A stretch of DNA of 64,000 nt, taken from DATFJT01 sp965230755. GTDB taxonomy: Bacteria; Bacteroidota; Bacteroidia; Chitinophagales; Saprospiraceae. Position numbers and translations under genes: made by a program. Of the stretch, positions 19,823 through 29,497 are shown one piece after another. Position 1 is the first letter of the stretch, and the number at the start of each line of letters is the position of its first letter. The DNA is taken from contig CBDDLT010000024.1 of the NCBI GenBank assembly GCA_965230755.1, positions 1-64,000 of the forward strand, in the 5' to 3' direction. The notes below the pieces were generated by a model. It searched no databases. It was not told the DNA's origin and saw nothing but the letters and a program-made list of their open reading frames with translations.

Positions 19823-22800
19823 ATGAGAAGATTTATCTTATTTATTTCCTTAGTCTTTGGCTTAGCTTTTTTTACTGATTCCCAGGCACAGGTCTTCAGT
19901 GATGAGTTTGGTAAAAACAGGGTTCAACATCACGAGAGGTTTGAGGACTGGAGCACCTACGAGTCGGATCATTTTTTTACTTATTGGTATGGCGATGGTC
20001 GAGAAATAGCTGAACAGGCGGCTTTGTTGGCGGAGATTGAAATCAAGGAACTCGAAAATCTTCTTGAATATCGCATCAATAATAAGATTGATCTGATTGT
20101 CTATAATGATTTGACCGACTTGCACCAGAGCAATATAGGAAGTGATGAGACGGTGATCAGTCGGAATAACCGTTTTAAATCCTTGGATAATAAGATCTTC
20201 ATATACAATACCGGCGATTTTTCCTATTTGCGTCGGCAAATACGTGAGGGGATTGGAAGTATATTGGTAAACTACACCTTGTACGGAGAAAATCTCAAGG
20301 AAATTCTCAAGAACTCCATCCTTCATAACTTACCCAATTGGTTTAAGCCGGGATTGATTGCGTATTGTGGAGTTTCGTGGTCAGAAGAATTAGACAACAA
20401 ACTCAGATCATACTTTTTGGAAAGTGAGAATCCGGGATTTGAGGATCTCAAGGATTTGGACAACGAGCTTGCCGGACATTCATTTTGGTATTTTTTGTCT
20501 TCCGTGTATGGAGAGAACGCCATCGCTGATATACTTTATCTCGTTCGAATCAACCAAGATCTGGACAATGCATTAAAGTATGTCATCAATGAGAATCCTA
20601 CCTCTCTCATGAAGCGCTGGTTTGAGTTTTTTGACAATCAGTACCAATTGTTACCGGTTTCTGACTTATCGCAATACAAGTTGGAAATAAAGGTCAAAAA
20701 GAACGAACAAGTACTATTTGGGAAATGGTCTCCTAATGGTAACCAACTCGCCTTGGTTACAGATCTTTTTGGAAAGAAGAAAGTCTATTTGTACGACAGA
20801 AATAGTGCGGACTTAAAATGTGTTTTCAAGACTGGTTTTATCAATAAACTGCAAGTTTCAGATGTCAACTATCCACAAGTAGACTGGTCTCCGGATGGAA
20901 ATAATCTGCTTTTTGTTTTTGAAAAAAAGGATATTCTATACTATCAGAAGTACTCAATGCAGCAAGAGAAGCTCGGGGAATCCAAGAAATTCTCACCGGT
21001 TGTGGATCGGGTAATATCAATGGACTATGCGCAAAATGAGACGCTGTATGTGAGTGCCATAAGAAAAGGGAAGACGGACCTGTTTTCTTTTAATCTGACT
21101 GGTGGACAGATAACCCCATTAACAGAGGATATTTATTATGAGGACAATATTGCTTTCGGTCAATGGAATGATCAAAAGGGAATATTTTTCTCCACCAATA
21201 GGAATAATCCCTTTGATACTAAAAGAAGGCTAGATAGTCTTTTACCTATTACTGGTAAAAATGCTTATTTCTTGAGCTTGGAGGAAAAGCTATATATTCC
21301 TTTGAGTGAAAATAAGATTTCGGTTTCGTCTTATGCCGGAACGGTTGATAGTAACTCTTTTCTGATCATTAATAATGAATTGGGGATTGCGAATTTGCAG
21401 ATCAGTAATGTCAAGCCTTATTTCTCCCATTATAGGGATAGTGTATTCTACAAGAACGGAAGGATAGATGTTATAGAGCCTGTTTTGACCAATTTATACG
21501 ATACTAGTAGAATCGAAGAGGTAAAAAGAGAAAGGATCATGCACTGGAAAGGTAATAGAAGAATATTGACCCAACATCCTTTTAATATTACCTCTTTGGA
21601 TGTATTTGACAATCTCTTTTACTTGAGTGTTGATAAGCGGGAAGGTCCGGAATTTTACGTCATTCCTCAGAGTGAAATTATCGATACTCAGAGCAAAGCG
21701 AAGAGCACATATTTTAGGCTACATTCGAAAAAGAAAAGTGAATTTAGTACTGTAGAAACAAAGGCAGTAGAAAGAACAATTCTAGAAGAAACCCCCAAAA
21801 AGGAAAAAAAGAAGGAAGATGGCGGAAGTTTTTTCTTCCAGAGCAAATTCGACAAACCTAAAGACGAGCCTAATGAAGAAGAAATTGTTGAAGAGGAGCA
21901 GCCAGAGATCGTATCTCCGGAAGAGGAAGTTGAGATATTGGAAGTAGAAGAAGTAGAGCCGATCGATACTATTGAAGAAGATCTGGTTGTGGCTGTTTTT
22001 TCCGATGAAGTGAATGGCTATACATTGAATCACACGGAGGGATTAAAGATAGAAGAGGATATCAGGTTTAAGACCAGCAAAGTAATCCCATACAGGCTTA
22101 AGTTTAAGATTCATCAACTGACAACGGACTTGGAGAATTCTCCATTGATAACAGGAATGGAAACCTTCCTGGACGGAAGAGATAATGATTTTGCTAATCC
22201 GATAGGTATTACCCTAAGAGCAAGTGCCAAGGATCTTCTGGAAGATTATGTTATAGAGGGAGCTTTTAGGTTTCCCACTTCATTGAATGGCCAGGAGTAT
22301 TATGTTTCCTTTGAAAACAGAAAGAAGCAGCTGGATAAGAGATATGTTTTATACCGAAGGACTCAAAATGAGACGGTTGCATTTGGGGGTATCGTCGAGG
22401 AAAAGAATAAGTTAATAACCACCAATCTGATCTATCAGCTCAAATACCCATTGAGTATTTTCGGAAGTATTCGTCTGACGAATTATATGCGACTGGACAA
22501 TTTTGTTTTTAGATCTACGGAAAATGCTTCTTTGGCTAGAAATAGTATTCAGGAACAGAGATTGGGATCTCGCTTAGAGTATGTCTATGACAATACCTAT
22601 GACATCGATATTAATTTGAGAGGAGGGCTTCGTTACAGAATTTTTGTAGAGGGAATAAAGAATCTTTTTATCGACTACAACAATGACTTTACTTATCGGG
22701 GGTCTCAAGGGATAAATACTGTATTTGGAGCTGATTTTAGATATTATTTACCAGTATTGCGGCATAGTGTTTTGGCTGTTCGTGGTGTGGGAGCCGTATC

Positions 22801-23320
22801 TCAAGGTAGAAGTAGAATATTGTTCTATCTGGGAGGTAGTAGAAACTGGCTTTTACCAGAGTTTGACAACAGTATCCCACTTCCTCGGGATGAGTTCAAC
22901 TTTTACAGTTTGGCGACCAATGTAAGAGGGTTCAAACACAATACTCGAAACGGAACAAGTTATGCCTTAAGCAATATAGAATTGCGAGTTCCGATCGTCA
23001 AGTATCTGACCAAAAGGCCTATTCGATCTGATTTTCTCAAGAGCCTTCAGCTCATGGGATTTTACGACATTGGAAAGACCTTTCAAGATTTTGATATCCT
23101 CGATAATTCCAGAGCCCAAAGCAATGTGACTATTCAAAATAACGACTACGTAAGAGTTAATGTCAGTTTTTTCAGAGATCAGTTGATCATGTCCTATGGC
23201 TATGGCGTCAGAGCAAAGATCTTTGGCTACTTCCTCCGTTTGGATAGAGCTCAGGGCATTGAATCAGGAGAGTTATCTCAAAATCCTATTTGGCACCTTA
23301 GCATGGGAATGGATTTTTGA
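19823..23320 (+). CDS. Secreted TolB-like propeller / Omp85-like outer-membrane barrel protein
   Basis: The 1165-residue protein has a signal peptide (1-23, ending DSQAQ). An N-terminal domain (about 30-280, HFFTYWYGDGREIAEQ) looks like the peptidase-MA-type scaffold found in related Bacteroidota proteins, but no HExxH is seen. WD40/TolB-like repeats follow (GKWSPNGNQLALVTD at about 300; VDWSPDGNNLLFVFE). A long Glu-rich charged linker spans about 652-722. The C-terminal beta-barrel (about 755-1165) carries Omp85/BamA-like motifs: LRYRIFVEG, ATNVRGFKHNTRNGTSYALSNIELRVP and LMGFYDIGKTF. The ATG at 19823 is chosen because it starts the signal peptide; an earlier in-frame start would overlap the divergent gene. 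It is probably an outer-membrane assembly or transport component; its function is unproven. Confidence 0.85.
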   Translation: MRRFILFISLVFGLAFFTDSQAQVFSDEFGKNRVQHHERFEDWSTYESDHFFTYWYGDGREIAEQAALLAEIEIKELENLLEYRINNKIDLIVYNDLTDLHQSNIGSDETVISRNNRFKSLDNKIFIYNTGDFSYLRRQIREGIGSILVNYTLYGENLKEILKNSILHNLPNWFKPGLIAYCGVSWSEELDNKLRSYFLESENPGFEDLKDLDNELAGHSFWYFLSSVYGENAIADILYLVRINQDLDNALKYVINENPTSLMKRWFEFFDNQYQLLPVSDLSQYKLEIKVKKNEQVLFGKWSPNGNQLALVTDLFGKKKVYLYDRNSADLKCVFKTGFINKLQVSDVNYPQVDWSPDGNNLLFVFEKKDILYYQKYSMQQEKLGESKKFSPVVDRVISMDYAQNETLYVSAIRKGKTDLFSFNLTGGQITPLTEDIYYEDNIAFGQWNDQKGIFFSTNRNNPFDTKRRLDSLLPITGKNAYFLSLEEKLYIPLSENKISVSSYAGTVDSNSFLIINNELGIANLQISNVKPYFSHYRDSVFYKNGRIDVIEPVLTNLYDTSRIEEVKRERIMHWKGNRRILTQHPFNITSLDVFDNLFYLSVDKREGPEFYVIPQSEIIDTQSKAKSTYFRLHSKKKSEFSTVETKAVERTILEETPKKEKKKEDGGSFFFQSKFDKPKDEPNEEEIVEEEQPEIVSPEEEVEILEVEEVEPIDTIEEDLVVAVFSDEVNGYTLNHTEGLKIEEDIRFKTSKVIPYRLKFKIHQLTTDLENSPLITGMETFLDGRDNDFANPIGITLRASAKDLLEDYVIEGAFRFPTSLNGQEYYVSFENRKKQLDKRYVLYRRTQNETVAFGGIVEEKNKLITTNLIYQLKYPLSIFGSIRLTNYMRLDNFVFRSTENASLARNSIQEQRLGSRLEYVYDNTYDIDINLRGGLRYRIFVEGIKNLFIDYNNDFTYRGSQGINTVFGADFRYYLPVLRHSVLAVRGVGAVSQGRSRILFYLGGSRNWLLPEFDNSIPLPRDEFNFYSLATNVRGFKHNTRNGTSYALSNIELRVPIVKYLTKRPIRSDFLKSLQLMGFYDIGKTFQDFDILDNSRAQSNVTIQNNDYVRVNVSFFRDQLIMSYGYGVRAKIFGYFLRLDRAQGIESGELSQNPIWHLSMGMDF

Positions 23321-23728
23321 TGGGATTTTAGGATTTAGGTATTAGGGTTTAGGTTGTTGGTCTATGGTTTTTACAATTTAGAATAAGAGATTTTTTGTGT
23401 TGGAACATCATTGGCACTTGTCCTTTGTCTCTCCATCTTGCGAATAGAATTCGTTTATTTACTGTACATAAACCTTTGAAGTCTTAACAACTATAATCCT
23501 ATAAAACAGCTTTTCCTTTAAGACAATCGATAATTTATTATAGTCCCTCTTCCTATACTGCATCGCTTAGAAGTATGTTTCCTCTTGTTTGGGGGCGTTT
23601 TTGTGCTGAAAGTATTGAATATTAATAAAATAGGGGGCAATAGTTATTGCTAGTTAATGGTTCGGAATTAGTGTTTAGATTGGGGTTTAGGTTAGAACAT
23701 TTCTCTTATTATGTTTTATTGCTTTTTG

Positions 23729-23755
23729 TCACGCTGAGCGTAATCGAAGCACGAC
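23729..23755 (+). repeat. Dispersed intergenic motif beginning GTCACGCTGAGCGTAATCGA
   Basis: The 27-bp stretch closely resembles a GTCA(C/T)(A/G)CTGAGCG.AGTCGAAG-type element that is scattered through intergenic regions of many Bacteroidota and other bacteria (recalled knowledge, not searched). It overlaps the terminator region of the minus-strand gene. Confidence 0.55.
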
Positions 23756-23788
23756 AAAAAAAAGAGTCCAACATTATTGAACTCTTTT
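23756..23788 (-). terminator. Rho-independent terminator of the minus-strand sigma/barrel operon
   Basis: On the minus strand, AAGAGTTCAA pairs with TTGGACTCTT (one G-T wobble) across a 5-nt loop, followed by a T run. It lies 28 bp past the stop of the barrel gene. Confidence 0.8.
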
Positions 23789-23815
23789 CATATTAACTTT
23801 AATACTGTCTTTATA

Positions 23816-25180
23816 TCAATCGAAATAATATCTCATACCTGCTCTAAGCCCTGCAAAATTATTCTTCAAGCTCAGTTCAACATCATCATTGAAGATACTC
23901 TTATCGTTATATCTGAATCTTGGACTTAGGTATAATTCCATATTATCGGTGACCATTTTACCGATAGAAACTCCTCCTGAGAAGGATACTCCAGCTTTTG
24001 AGGTCATATAATTTTCGAAATTGTCTTTGTCTAGAGCAATAACATTTCCATTCGGTAATAAGTGAACACCTTCGTATTCTTTTAGAATATTGATGATGGC
24101 TCCAACATCGAATCCAAAGCGCCAATCATTTTGCTCTTTCTGAAAGCCAATGTGAATTGGTAAGTTGATCAATGTCGTATTGTTGGCCAGGGTTTCTTCT
24201 CGGTCTGTAACGACGGTAGTAGTAACAGAATCTCCTACATACACTCGATTGCCCTCCGCATCAATAATAAAGTATGCCATTGGATCCCATATTCTTGTAG
24301 TCGTAACAACTCTGGTTACAGACTGGTATTCACTTTGATATCTTTGGTACTCGGCACCACCTGATATCATCAATCCCAAAGGGAACTTATATCCTATCAT
24401 GGCTCCTGCCATCATTCCGTTGGCTGCATCAAATTTTTGATCGTATTCCGCTAAATAAGGTTGAGCATCAGGTCCACTTTCCAATGTTTCCAGAACTCTT
24501 GCTCCTTGAGCGTAAACATCAACGTACCAATTTCCTTTAGCTTTGACATCACATTTACTCCAATTGGGTTTTTTAACCTTCTTCGTACTTAACCCGATCG
24601 TGTATTGATCATTTTCATCTAATAAGCCAGGCTCTTTGATGTCAAAAGACTTAAGATCCATTGGTGTTTTAGCTATTCTCTCCACATCATTGTCAATAAC
24701 TATGTTGGCCACAGGGCTGACATTAGTAGCTATATCATCAACGCTTGATGTAGATTGAACAGGTTCAAAGGATTTTTCCACTGGAGCAGAAGTTGTAGCA
24801 CTCTTTTTTACACTTTGGCTTACAGATGGGCTTGGATTTTTAATGCTCTGTTTAGTAACTCTTGTATTTTCTATTGCCTCTTCTTCACTTTCGCTGATTA
24901 AGACCGAAGCTACATTGTCATTGTTATTGGGTTCTATTTCAGGCTGATACATAGCCATTACTTCTGCTTGTTCCTCCGAAGCAGGATTTTCAAAAGAACC
25001 GAGAATGCCTAGGACCCCAAGAAGTGGAATGATGAACATCCAAGCTCTCCAATTATCTTCTTTTCTTCGGGATTGGAGTTGATCCCAGAAGTCGCCTTTA
25101 TTCGACAGTTTCACTTCCTTTGCATTGAAGTGATCAGCGAACATTGCGTCTATATTATGATATTCGTTGTTGTCGTTCAT
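23816..25180 (-). CDS. Single-TM anti-sigma-like anchor fused to outer-membrane beta-barrel
   Basis: The 454-residue protein has a cytoplasmic N-terminus of about 45 residues (including FWDQLQSRRKED). One TM helix at about 46-63 (RAWMFIIPLLGVLGILG) leads to a low-complexity periplasmic linker rich in E/S/V (64-210). A PorT-like beta-barrel occupies the C-terminus (about 215-454; GNWYVDVYAQG, MAGAMIGYKFPLG, AGLRAGMRYYFD). It starts inside the end of the ECF sigma gene (26-bp overlap), so translation is coupled. It is therefore probably the sigma factor's membrane partner (inference). The ATG at 25180 is chosen because the longer frame would run far into the sigma gene. A protein anchored in the inner membrane with an outer-membrane barrel could sense the outer membrane directly. 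Confidence 0.78.
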   Translation of the reverse strand: MNDNNEYHNIDAMFADHFNAKEVKLSNKGDFWDQLQSRRKEDNWRAWMFIIPLLGVLGILGSFENPASEEQAEVMAMYQPEIEPNNNDNVASVLISESEEEAIENTRVTKQSIKNPSPSVSQSVKKSATTSAPVEKSFEPVQSTSSVDDIATNVSPVANIVIDNDVERIAKTPMDLKSFDIKEPGLLDENDQYTIGLSTKKVKKPNWSKCDVKAKGNWYVDVYAQGARVLETLESGPDAQPYLAEYDQKFDAANGMMAGAMIGYKFPLGLMISGGAEYQRYQSEYQSVTRVVTTTRIWDPMAYFIIDAEGNRVYVGDSVTTTVVTDREETLANNTTLINLPIHIGFQKEQNDWRFGFDVGAIINILKEYEGVHLLPNGNVIALDKDNFENYMTSKAGVSFSGGVSIGKMVTDNMELYLSPRFRYNDKSIFNDDVELSLKNNFAGLRAGMRYYFD

Positions 25181-25706
25181 AGTGGTCAATTTTTTGTAAT
25201 TGTATTTGAAGTTTTTTTCTTGCTCTGGCAACCAGAGACCTTGAACTACTCTCCGCGACATTCAATTCTTGTGCAACTTCTTGGTGGCTAAAACCCTCTA
25301 TGGCGAACATATTGAATGCAATTCTCTCACTCTCATTTAAACACTGCATCAGGCGAAATTTTTCGTCCTCCATTAGTGGATGATTGACCTGATAAGAAGT
25401 GTTTTTTAGAACATTAATAGATTTTCTATCTCTGTTTCTTTTTTCGGTTTTGATCCATCTCAAAGCTTCTCTGGAAATGATCCTATTCATCCAGGACCAA
25501 GTTTCTGCTTCACTTTGATAATTGAATTGTTTTACTGCGTTGAAAATTCTAATATAAGCTTCTTGCAACACATCTCTTGCAGCTTCTTCATGATATACAT
25601 AACGAAGCGCTACGGCTAAAAGCCGATCAGAACTGGCGTCGAAAAGTAATTTTTCGGCGCCAGCTCTGTTTTGGCATATATTTTCTAAAATGACTTTTAA
25701 GTTCAT
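25155..25706 (-). CDS. ECF-type RNA polymerase sigma factor
   Basis: The 183-residue protein has sigma region 2 at about 20-90 (LFDASSDRLLAVALRYVYHEEAARDVLQEAYIRIFNAVKQF, the DvlQEa core-binding motif). Region 4 at about 120-175 contains a helix-turn-helix (LNESERIAFNMFAIEGFSHQEVAQELNVAESSSRSLVARARKKL). It begins 19 bp after the stop of the third lipoprotein gene on the same strand and overlaps the membrane-anchor/barrel gene by 26 bp. Its likely role is to redirect RNA polymerase in response to an envelope signal. The three upstream lipoproteins are plausible regulon or input members (inference). Confidence 0.93.
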   Translation of the reverse strand: MNLKVILENICQNRAGAEKLLFDASSDRLLAVALRYVYHEEAARDVLQEAYIRIFNAVKQFNYQSEAETWSWMNRIISREALRWIKTEKRNRDRKSINVLKNTSYQVNHPLMEDEKFRLMQCLNESERIAFNMFAIEGFSHQEVAQELNVAESSSRSLVARARKKLQIQLQKIDHYERQQRIS

Positions 25707-25725
25707 AGATGGATTTAATATCGCC

Positions 25726-27546
25726 CTATTTTACCGTAAAATCAAATGTTCCCATTATATCTAATTCCATTCCGATGCTGTCTCTTTCGGATTGAATTGT
25801 TCCAGTGAAACTTCCTCTCATTCTACCTCCTAAATTAGAATCATATTCGTCAAATACTACTGTCATACCTTGCTGACTCAAGTAGTAATAGAACTCACCA
25901 CCATTAGGATTGTCGAATGAGTAATACTCAAATCCAGTTACTGGTACCGTTGCATTGGTCGCAGGAGAAGCTGGTAAATCCGTATCCGAGAATGAGATAT
26001 TGAAGTTCGCATTAAGTGAATCTCCAGTTACTATTCCCGACGTACCCATAATTCCTCTTAGTGGACTTTCAAAGTTGATATCCGGACTGAAGAATCCAGT
26101 TTCACCATTGGAAATTTCAAACTCAAGGTATTCCTGAACAACATCACATAATTCTATAGTTCCCAGACTAACTGATTGTGAAGTAAGATCAATGCTAACT
26201 ACATCAGACTGAATAAGAAGATCTGTATCAACCACGTAGAACTCACCTTCAGTATCGTCACACAAATCAACTACGAAGGAGATAGTACCATCTTCCTCTA
26301 CAGGGAATTGAAGTTTTCTATTTCCTACCTCAAGGAAGAACAATCCGTTCTCTATTGCATTGGCGTCACAGTCAACAGCATTTCCTGAGACAGAAACCAT
26401 ACTTGAACTGGGAGCCACTAGGATACATCCCAAGTCTGTGTTTTCAGAATAAGGACCATATTCCTTCTCATAAATGACTTCTCCACATTTGTCTAGAATT
26501 TTCAGAGTAAATGCTTCGTCCTTAGGGAAGTTATAGAATCTGAAAGACCCATCTTCACAAAGATATCCTCCTTTTCTTCCGATATTCTCACTGCAGACAT
26601 AAACCTGAAGATAAGATCCATTAGTAGTGTCCAAAACATTGTCAATCTCCGTTTCGATCTTTACTTGACCTGTAATTTCGATTGGATCTGTCATGAAGTC
26701 CACGTTGAAGCTACTAAAGTGAGGAACAGAACCTACGTAGAAGTCACCTTGAAGTTCAGCGAAACCTTCTTGAGCCCAAGTTCCCAACTCTTCATCATAA
26801 ATCCACAATGGGATTTCATTCTTCGCATTTCCTCTCATGGTTTGAGGGATGGGGAAACTTAACTCTGCATTGTGCTCATCGGATAGGTTCAATTCATTAC
26901 CAGAATTATCCAATAGTTCAACTTGCATCATACCGTAAGTCATCAATGCTCTTTGTCTGCCTTCTGCATCAATACCGCTAAGATCACCTACCATTCTTTG
27001 AGTAAGATCGTCACCGTCTGGATTAATCCATGCAATGGCAACATTCACTGTTCCATTATAAGGAGCTCCATTCGCATCAATAATACCATTGGCAGGAAGG
27101 TCAACAGTTGCTCCATCTACATTTCGAACAACACCTCCTTCAGCTGATTCAATTCGACCGTCAATGTCTTTTTCATTCATTTTGATGACAGTATAATTGT
27201 ATCGATCTGCAAAAACTCCAAATCTTCTAAATGCGTCGAATTTGCCGGAAGAAGAAACAGTTACATAAGCTGATCTTCCTCTGTTCATCACATCTTCGAA
27301 AATAAAGCTACCGAACTCATCAGTTTGCACTGTGATTTCAGAGTCTCCACTTTTAAATACAACTTCAGCATTTTGAATAGGCCGATCATTTTCGTCAATT
27401 ACCTGTCCGTGCAAAGTTGTTTCGAGAATAGGTTTAGATTCCGTTGTAAAAGTAGAAGTGTTTTCGGATAGGTCCTCTTTGACGCAGCTCGTAAAGAAAA
27501 GCGCCGTTCCCAAAAGGACAAACATTAAATTTCTAAATAAAGTCAT
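25726..27546 (-). CDS. Carboxypeptidase-regulatory-like domain lipoprotein, paralogue 1
   Basis: The 606-residue lipoprotein has a signal with lipobox FFTSC (Cys at about 21). A CarboxypepD_reg-like beta-sandwich follows at about 40-120 (TLHGQVIDENDRPIQNAEVVFKSG..TDEFGSFIFEDV). A long beta-rich region comes next (GGVVRNVDGATVDLPANGIID; NPDGDDLTQRMVGDLSGIDAEGRQRALMTYGMMQVELLD), with a C-terminal domain ending GTFDFTVK. ATG 27546 is chosen over longer frames because the paralogue at 31811 has the same AAATTGTACC directly before its ATG, and the signal peptide starts here. It is the last of three tandem paralogues; the first and third copies are almost identical through the central region. Its role is unknown; it is probably cell-surface or periplasmic. 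Confidence 0.85.
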   Translation of the reverse strand: MTLFRNLMFVLLGTALFFTSCVKEDLSENTSTFTTESKPILETTLHGQVIDENDRPIQNAEVVFKSGDSEITVQTDEFGSFIFEDVMNRGRSAYVTVSSSGKFDAFRRFGVFADRYNYTVIKMNEKDIDGRIESAEGGVVRNVDGATVDLPANGIIDANGAPYNGTVNVAIAWINPDGDDLTQRMVGDLSGIDAEGRQRALMTYGMMQVELLDNSGNELNLSDEHNAELSFPIPQTMRGNAKNEIPLWIYDEELGTWAQEGFAELQGDFYVGSVPHFSSFNVDFMTDPIEITGQVKIETEIDNVLDTTNGSYLQVYVCSENIGRKGGYLCEDGSFRFYNFPKDEAFTLKILDKCGEVIYEKEYGPYSENTDLGCILVAPSSSMVSVSGNAVDCDANAIENGLFFLEVGNRKLQFPVEEDGTISFVVDLCDDTEGEFYVVDTDLLIQSDVVSIDLTSQSVSLGTIELCDVVQEYLEFEISNGETGFFSPDINFESPLRGIMGTSGIVTGDSLNANFNISFSDTDLPASPATNATVPVTGFEYYSFDNPNGGEFYYYLSQQGMTVVFDEYDSNLGGRMRGSFTGTIQSERDSIGMELDIMGTFDFTVK

Positions 27547-27585
27547 GGTACAATTTTTTCTCATTAAACCTCTTCGTGTCAATAA

Positions 27586-27600
27586 CGCTGCAAAGGCACG
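27586..27600 (-). promoter_or_regulatory. Possible Bacteroidota -7 element upstream of lipoprotein 1
   Basis: On the minus strand, TGCCTTTGCAGCGTT resembles the phylum's TAnnTTTG -7 consensus. It lies about 40 bp before the ATG, after a T/A-rich stretch containing TTG. Lipoprotein 3 shares the TTGCAGCGTT core in the same place. Confidence 0.4.
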
Positions 27601-27625
27601 AAATTTTTTTCAATTTTTTTTCAAA

Positions 27626-27660
27626 ACAAAAAATCAAGTGCCCATAATGAACACTTGATT
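27626..27660 (-). terminator. Rho-independent terminator of lipoprotein paralogue 2
   Basis: On the minus strand, AATCAAGTG pairs perfectly with CACTTGATT around an 11-nt loop, followed by a T-rich run. It lies about 30 bp after the stop of the gene. Confidence 0.85.
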
Positions 27661-27691
27661 GATCAATAATATTCTTTATAACTAGGAATAA

Positions 27692-29497
27692 TTAGTTCAC
27701 TGTGAAATCAAAACTACCCTCAATATCTAGTTCTTCACGTTCTTCCCCATCTGCAATTTTAAATACGAGCCCGGAGAAGCTCCCGATCATTTTACCACCC
27801 GGACTGGGGTCGAATTCTTGAAATTCGATTGTGATTCCATCGTTGCGATAATAATTATACTTGCTATTATTTGAAAATAGAAAGGCTCTTGACTCCAGAG
27901 TAATATTTGTTGCCGCCGTTGTTGGAATATCCTCTGTCTTTAAATATAGACGGAGAAGTTGATGATGTGGATAAGGACCGTCCTTAAATTCTATCATAGC
28001 AAAAGCGGAGTCCAAGTTTTGATGATACTCAACATCTGGAGAAAGTACTGTGGATAACCCATCAGAGATACCAAACTCGATATATTCCTCAATATCTTCA
28101 CAGAGAATGACCTCTCCAATATCTATTGTTCCGGAGTTCAAATTTATGGATACTCTATCCGATTGAATCAATTGGTCCGCATCAAAGACATAGTATTCAG
28201 CTTCCGAATAAGAACAGACATCCGTAGCGAAAGAAATCCTGCCATCCTCCTCTATCGGAAAGCTGATTCTTCTGTCTCCAAAGTCAAGATAAAATACTCC
28301 TTGTTCGATGACTGTTCCATGACAACCAAGAGCATTTCCTGATATCCTTATTAAAGTTGGGCTAGGATCAAGAACTATACATCCTAAATCAGTGTTTTCT
28401 GTATATGGGCCGTATTCTTGTTCAAACATGACCTCACCACATGCGTCTAGTATTTTGAGCGTAAATACCTCGTCTTTTGGGAAATTGATGAATTGAAAAG
28501 AACCATCATCCGAGAGATATCCACCCACCCGATTTATTCTTTCACTGGAAGCATAAATCTCCATATAGGCACAACTGTACTGTTCTGCTATATCTCCATT
28601 GCCAAAATCGATTTTGACTTGTCCTTTTATCTCAATGGGATCTACTTTCATATCGACATTGAAGCTGCTGAAATGAGGAACATTGCCAACGTAAAATCCA
28701 TTTTCTAGGCTAGCAGATCCGACTTCTTGCCAAGTTCCTATCTCTTCTTCGTAGATCCATAAGGGAATTTGTGATGGGGCTTGGTCTCGCATACTTAGTG
28801 GAACGGGGAAGCTCAATTCTGCCTCGTGTTGTGCGGATAAATTCAATACATTACCGGAATCATCCATTAACTCGACCTGCAACATTCCGTATGTAATCAA
28901 CGCTCGGTTTTGACCTTCCAAGTCGATACCACTTAGATCTCCGACCATTCTCTCAGTGAGATCATTGGCTTCAGGATTGATCCAAGACATGGCTACATGG
29001 ACTGTGCCATTAAACTGATTTCCTTCATGGTCAATAACACCTCCTGCGGGAAGTTTTACTTTGGCTCCGTTATCGTTGGTGATTGTTCCCCCATCACGGG
29101 CTTCTACTCTCCCAGCAATGCCTTTCTCATTCATCTTAACGACGGTGTAATTGTATTGATTAGGAAGAACTCCATATCGTCTGAAGGCGTCGAATTTACC
29201 AGGAGCCGAAATAGTAAGATAAGCTGAACGTCCTTTGTTTTGGATATTTTCAAAAACGAAATTGCCAAAATCATCTGTATGGATAGAGCTTTCAATTGCC
29301 CCACTTTTAAGTGCTATTTCTGCATTCTTTACGGGCACATCATTTTCATCCACGACTAATCCGTAAAGGGATGTTGTAATAATGGGCTTCGGTTCTGGCT
29401 GATAGCTTGATGTATGTACGTCTAAGTTTTCTTCGGCGCAACCAACCAATAGCAGCGCTAATCCTAAGAATAGGATTGAATTTTTAATGCGTTTCAT
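27692..29497 (-). CDS. Carboxypeptidase-regulatory-like domain lipoprotein, paralogue 2
   Basis: The 601-residue lipoprotein has a lipobox at LLVGC (Cys at about 20). Domain order is as in the flanking paralogues: CarboxypepD_reg-like domain (SLYGLVVDENDVPVKNAEIALKSG), then the NPEANDLTERMVGDLSGIDLEGQNRALITYGMLQVELMD region, VPHFSSFNVD, and a C-terminal beta domain ending GSFDFTVN. It is clearly more diverged than copies 1 and 3. ATG 29497 begins MKRIKNS, a normal lipoprotein signal; the longer frame adds 13 residues with no signal character. A 487-bp upstream region implies its own promoter, and a terminator follows it. The function is unknown. Confidence 0.85.
   Translation of the reverse strand: MKRIKNSILFLGLALLLVGCAEENLDVHTSSYQPEPKPIITTSLYGLVVDENDVPVKNAEIALKSGAIESSIHTDDFGNFVFENIQNKGRSAYLTISAPGKFDAFRRYGVLPNQYNYTVVKMNEKGIAGRVEARDGGTITNDNGAKVKLPAGGVIDHEGNQFNGTVHVAMSWINPEANDLTERMVGDLSGIDLEGQNRALITYGMLQVELMDDSGNVLNLSAQHEAELSFPVPLSMRDQAPSQIPLWIYEEEIGTWQEVGSASLENGFYVGNVPHFSSFNVDMKVDPIEIKGQVKIDFGNGDIAEQYSCAYMEIYASSERINRVGGYLSDDGSFQFINFPKDEVFTLKILDACGEVMFEQEYGPYTENTDLGCIVLDPSPTLIRISGNALGCHGTVIEQGVFYLDFGDRRISFPIEEDGRISFATDVCSYSEAEYYVFDADQLIQSDRVSINLNSGTIDIGEVILCEDIEEYIEFGISDGLSTVLSPDVEYHQNLDSAFAMIEFKDGPYPHHQLLRLYLKTEDIPTTAATNITLESRAFLFSNNSKYNYYRNDGITIEFQEFDPSPGGKMIGSFSGLVFKIADGEEREELDIEGSFDFTVN

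Larger units (their letters stand above)
23321..23815. other. Non-coding region with degenerate TTAGG-type repeats
   Basis: This 495-bp convergent intergenic region has no credible gene. Near 23328-23355 it holds short degenerate repeats of the form TTTAGGATTTAGGTATTAGG, with an echo at 23672-23695. Near its right end lie the dispersed GTCACGCTGAGCG motif and a minus-strand terminator. Confidence 0.6.
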
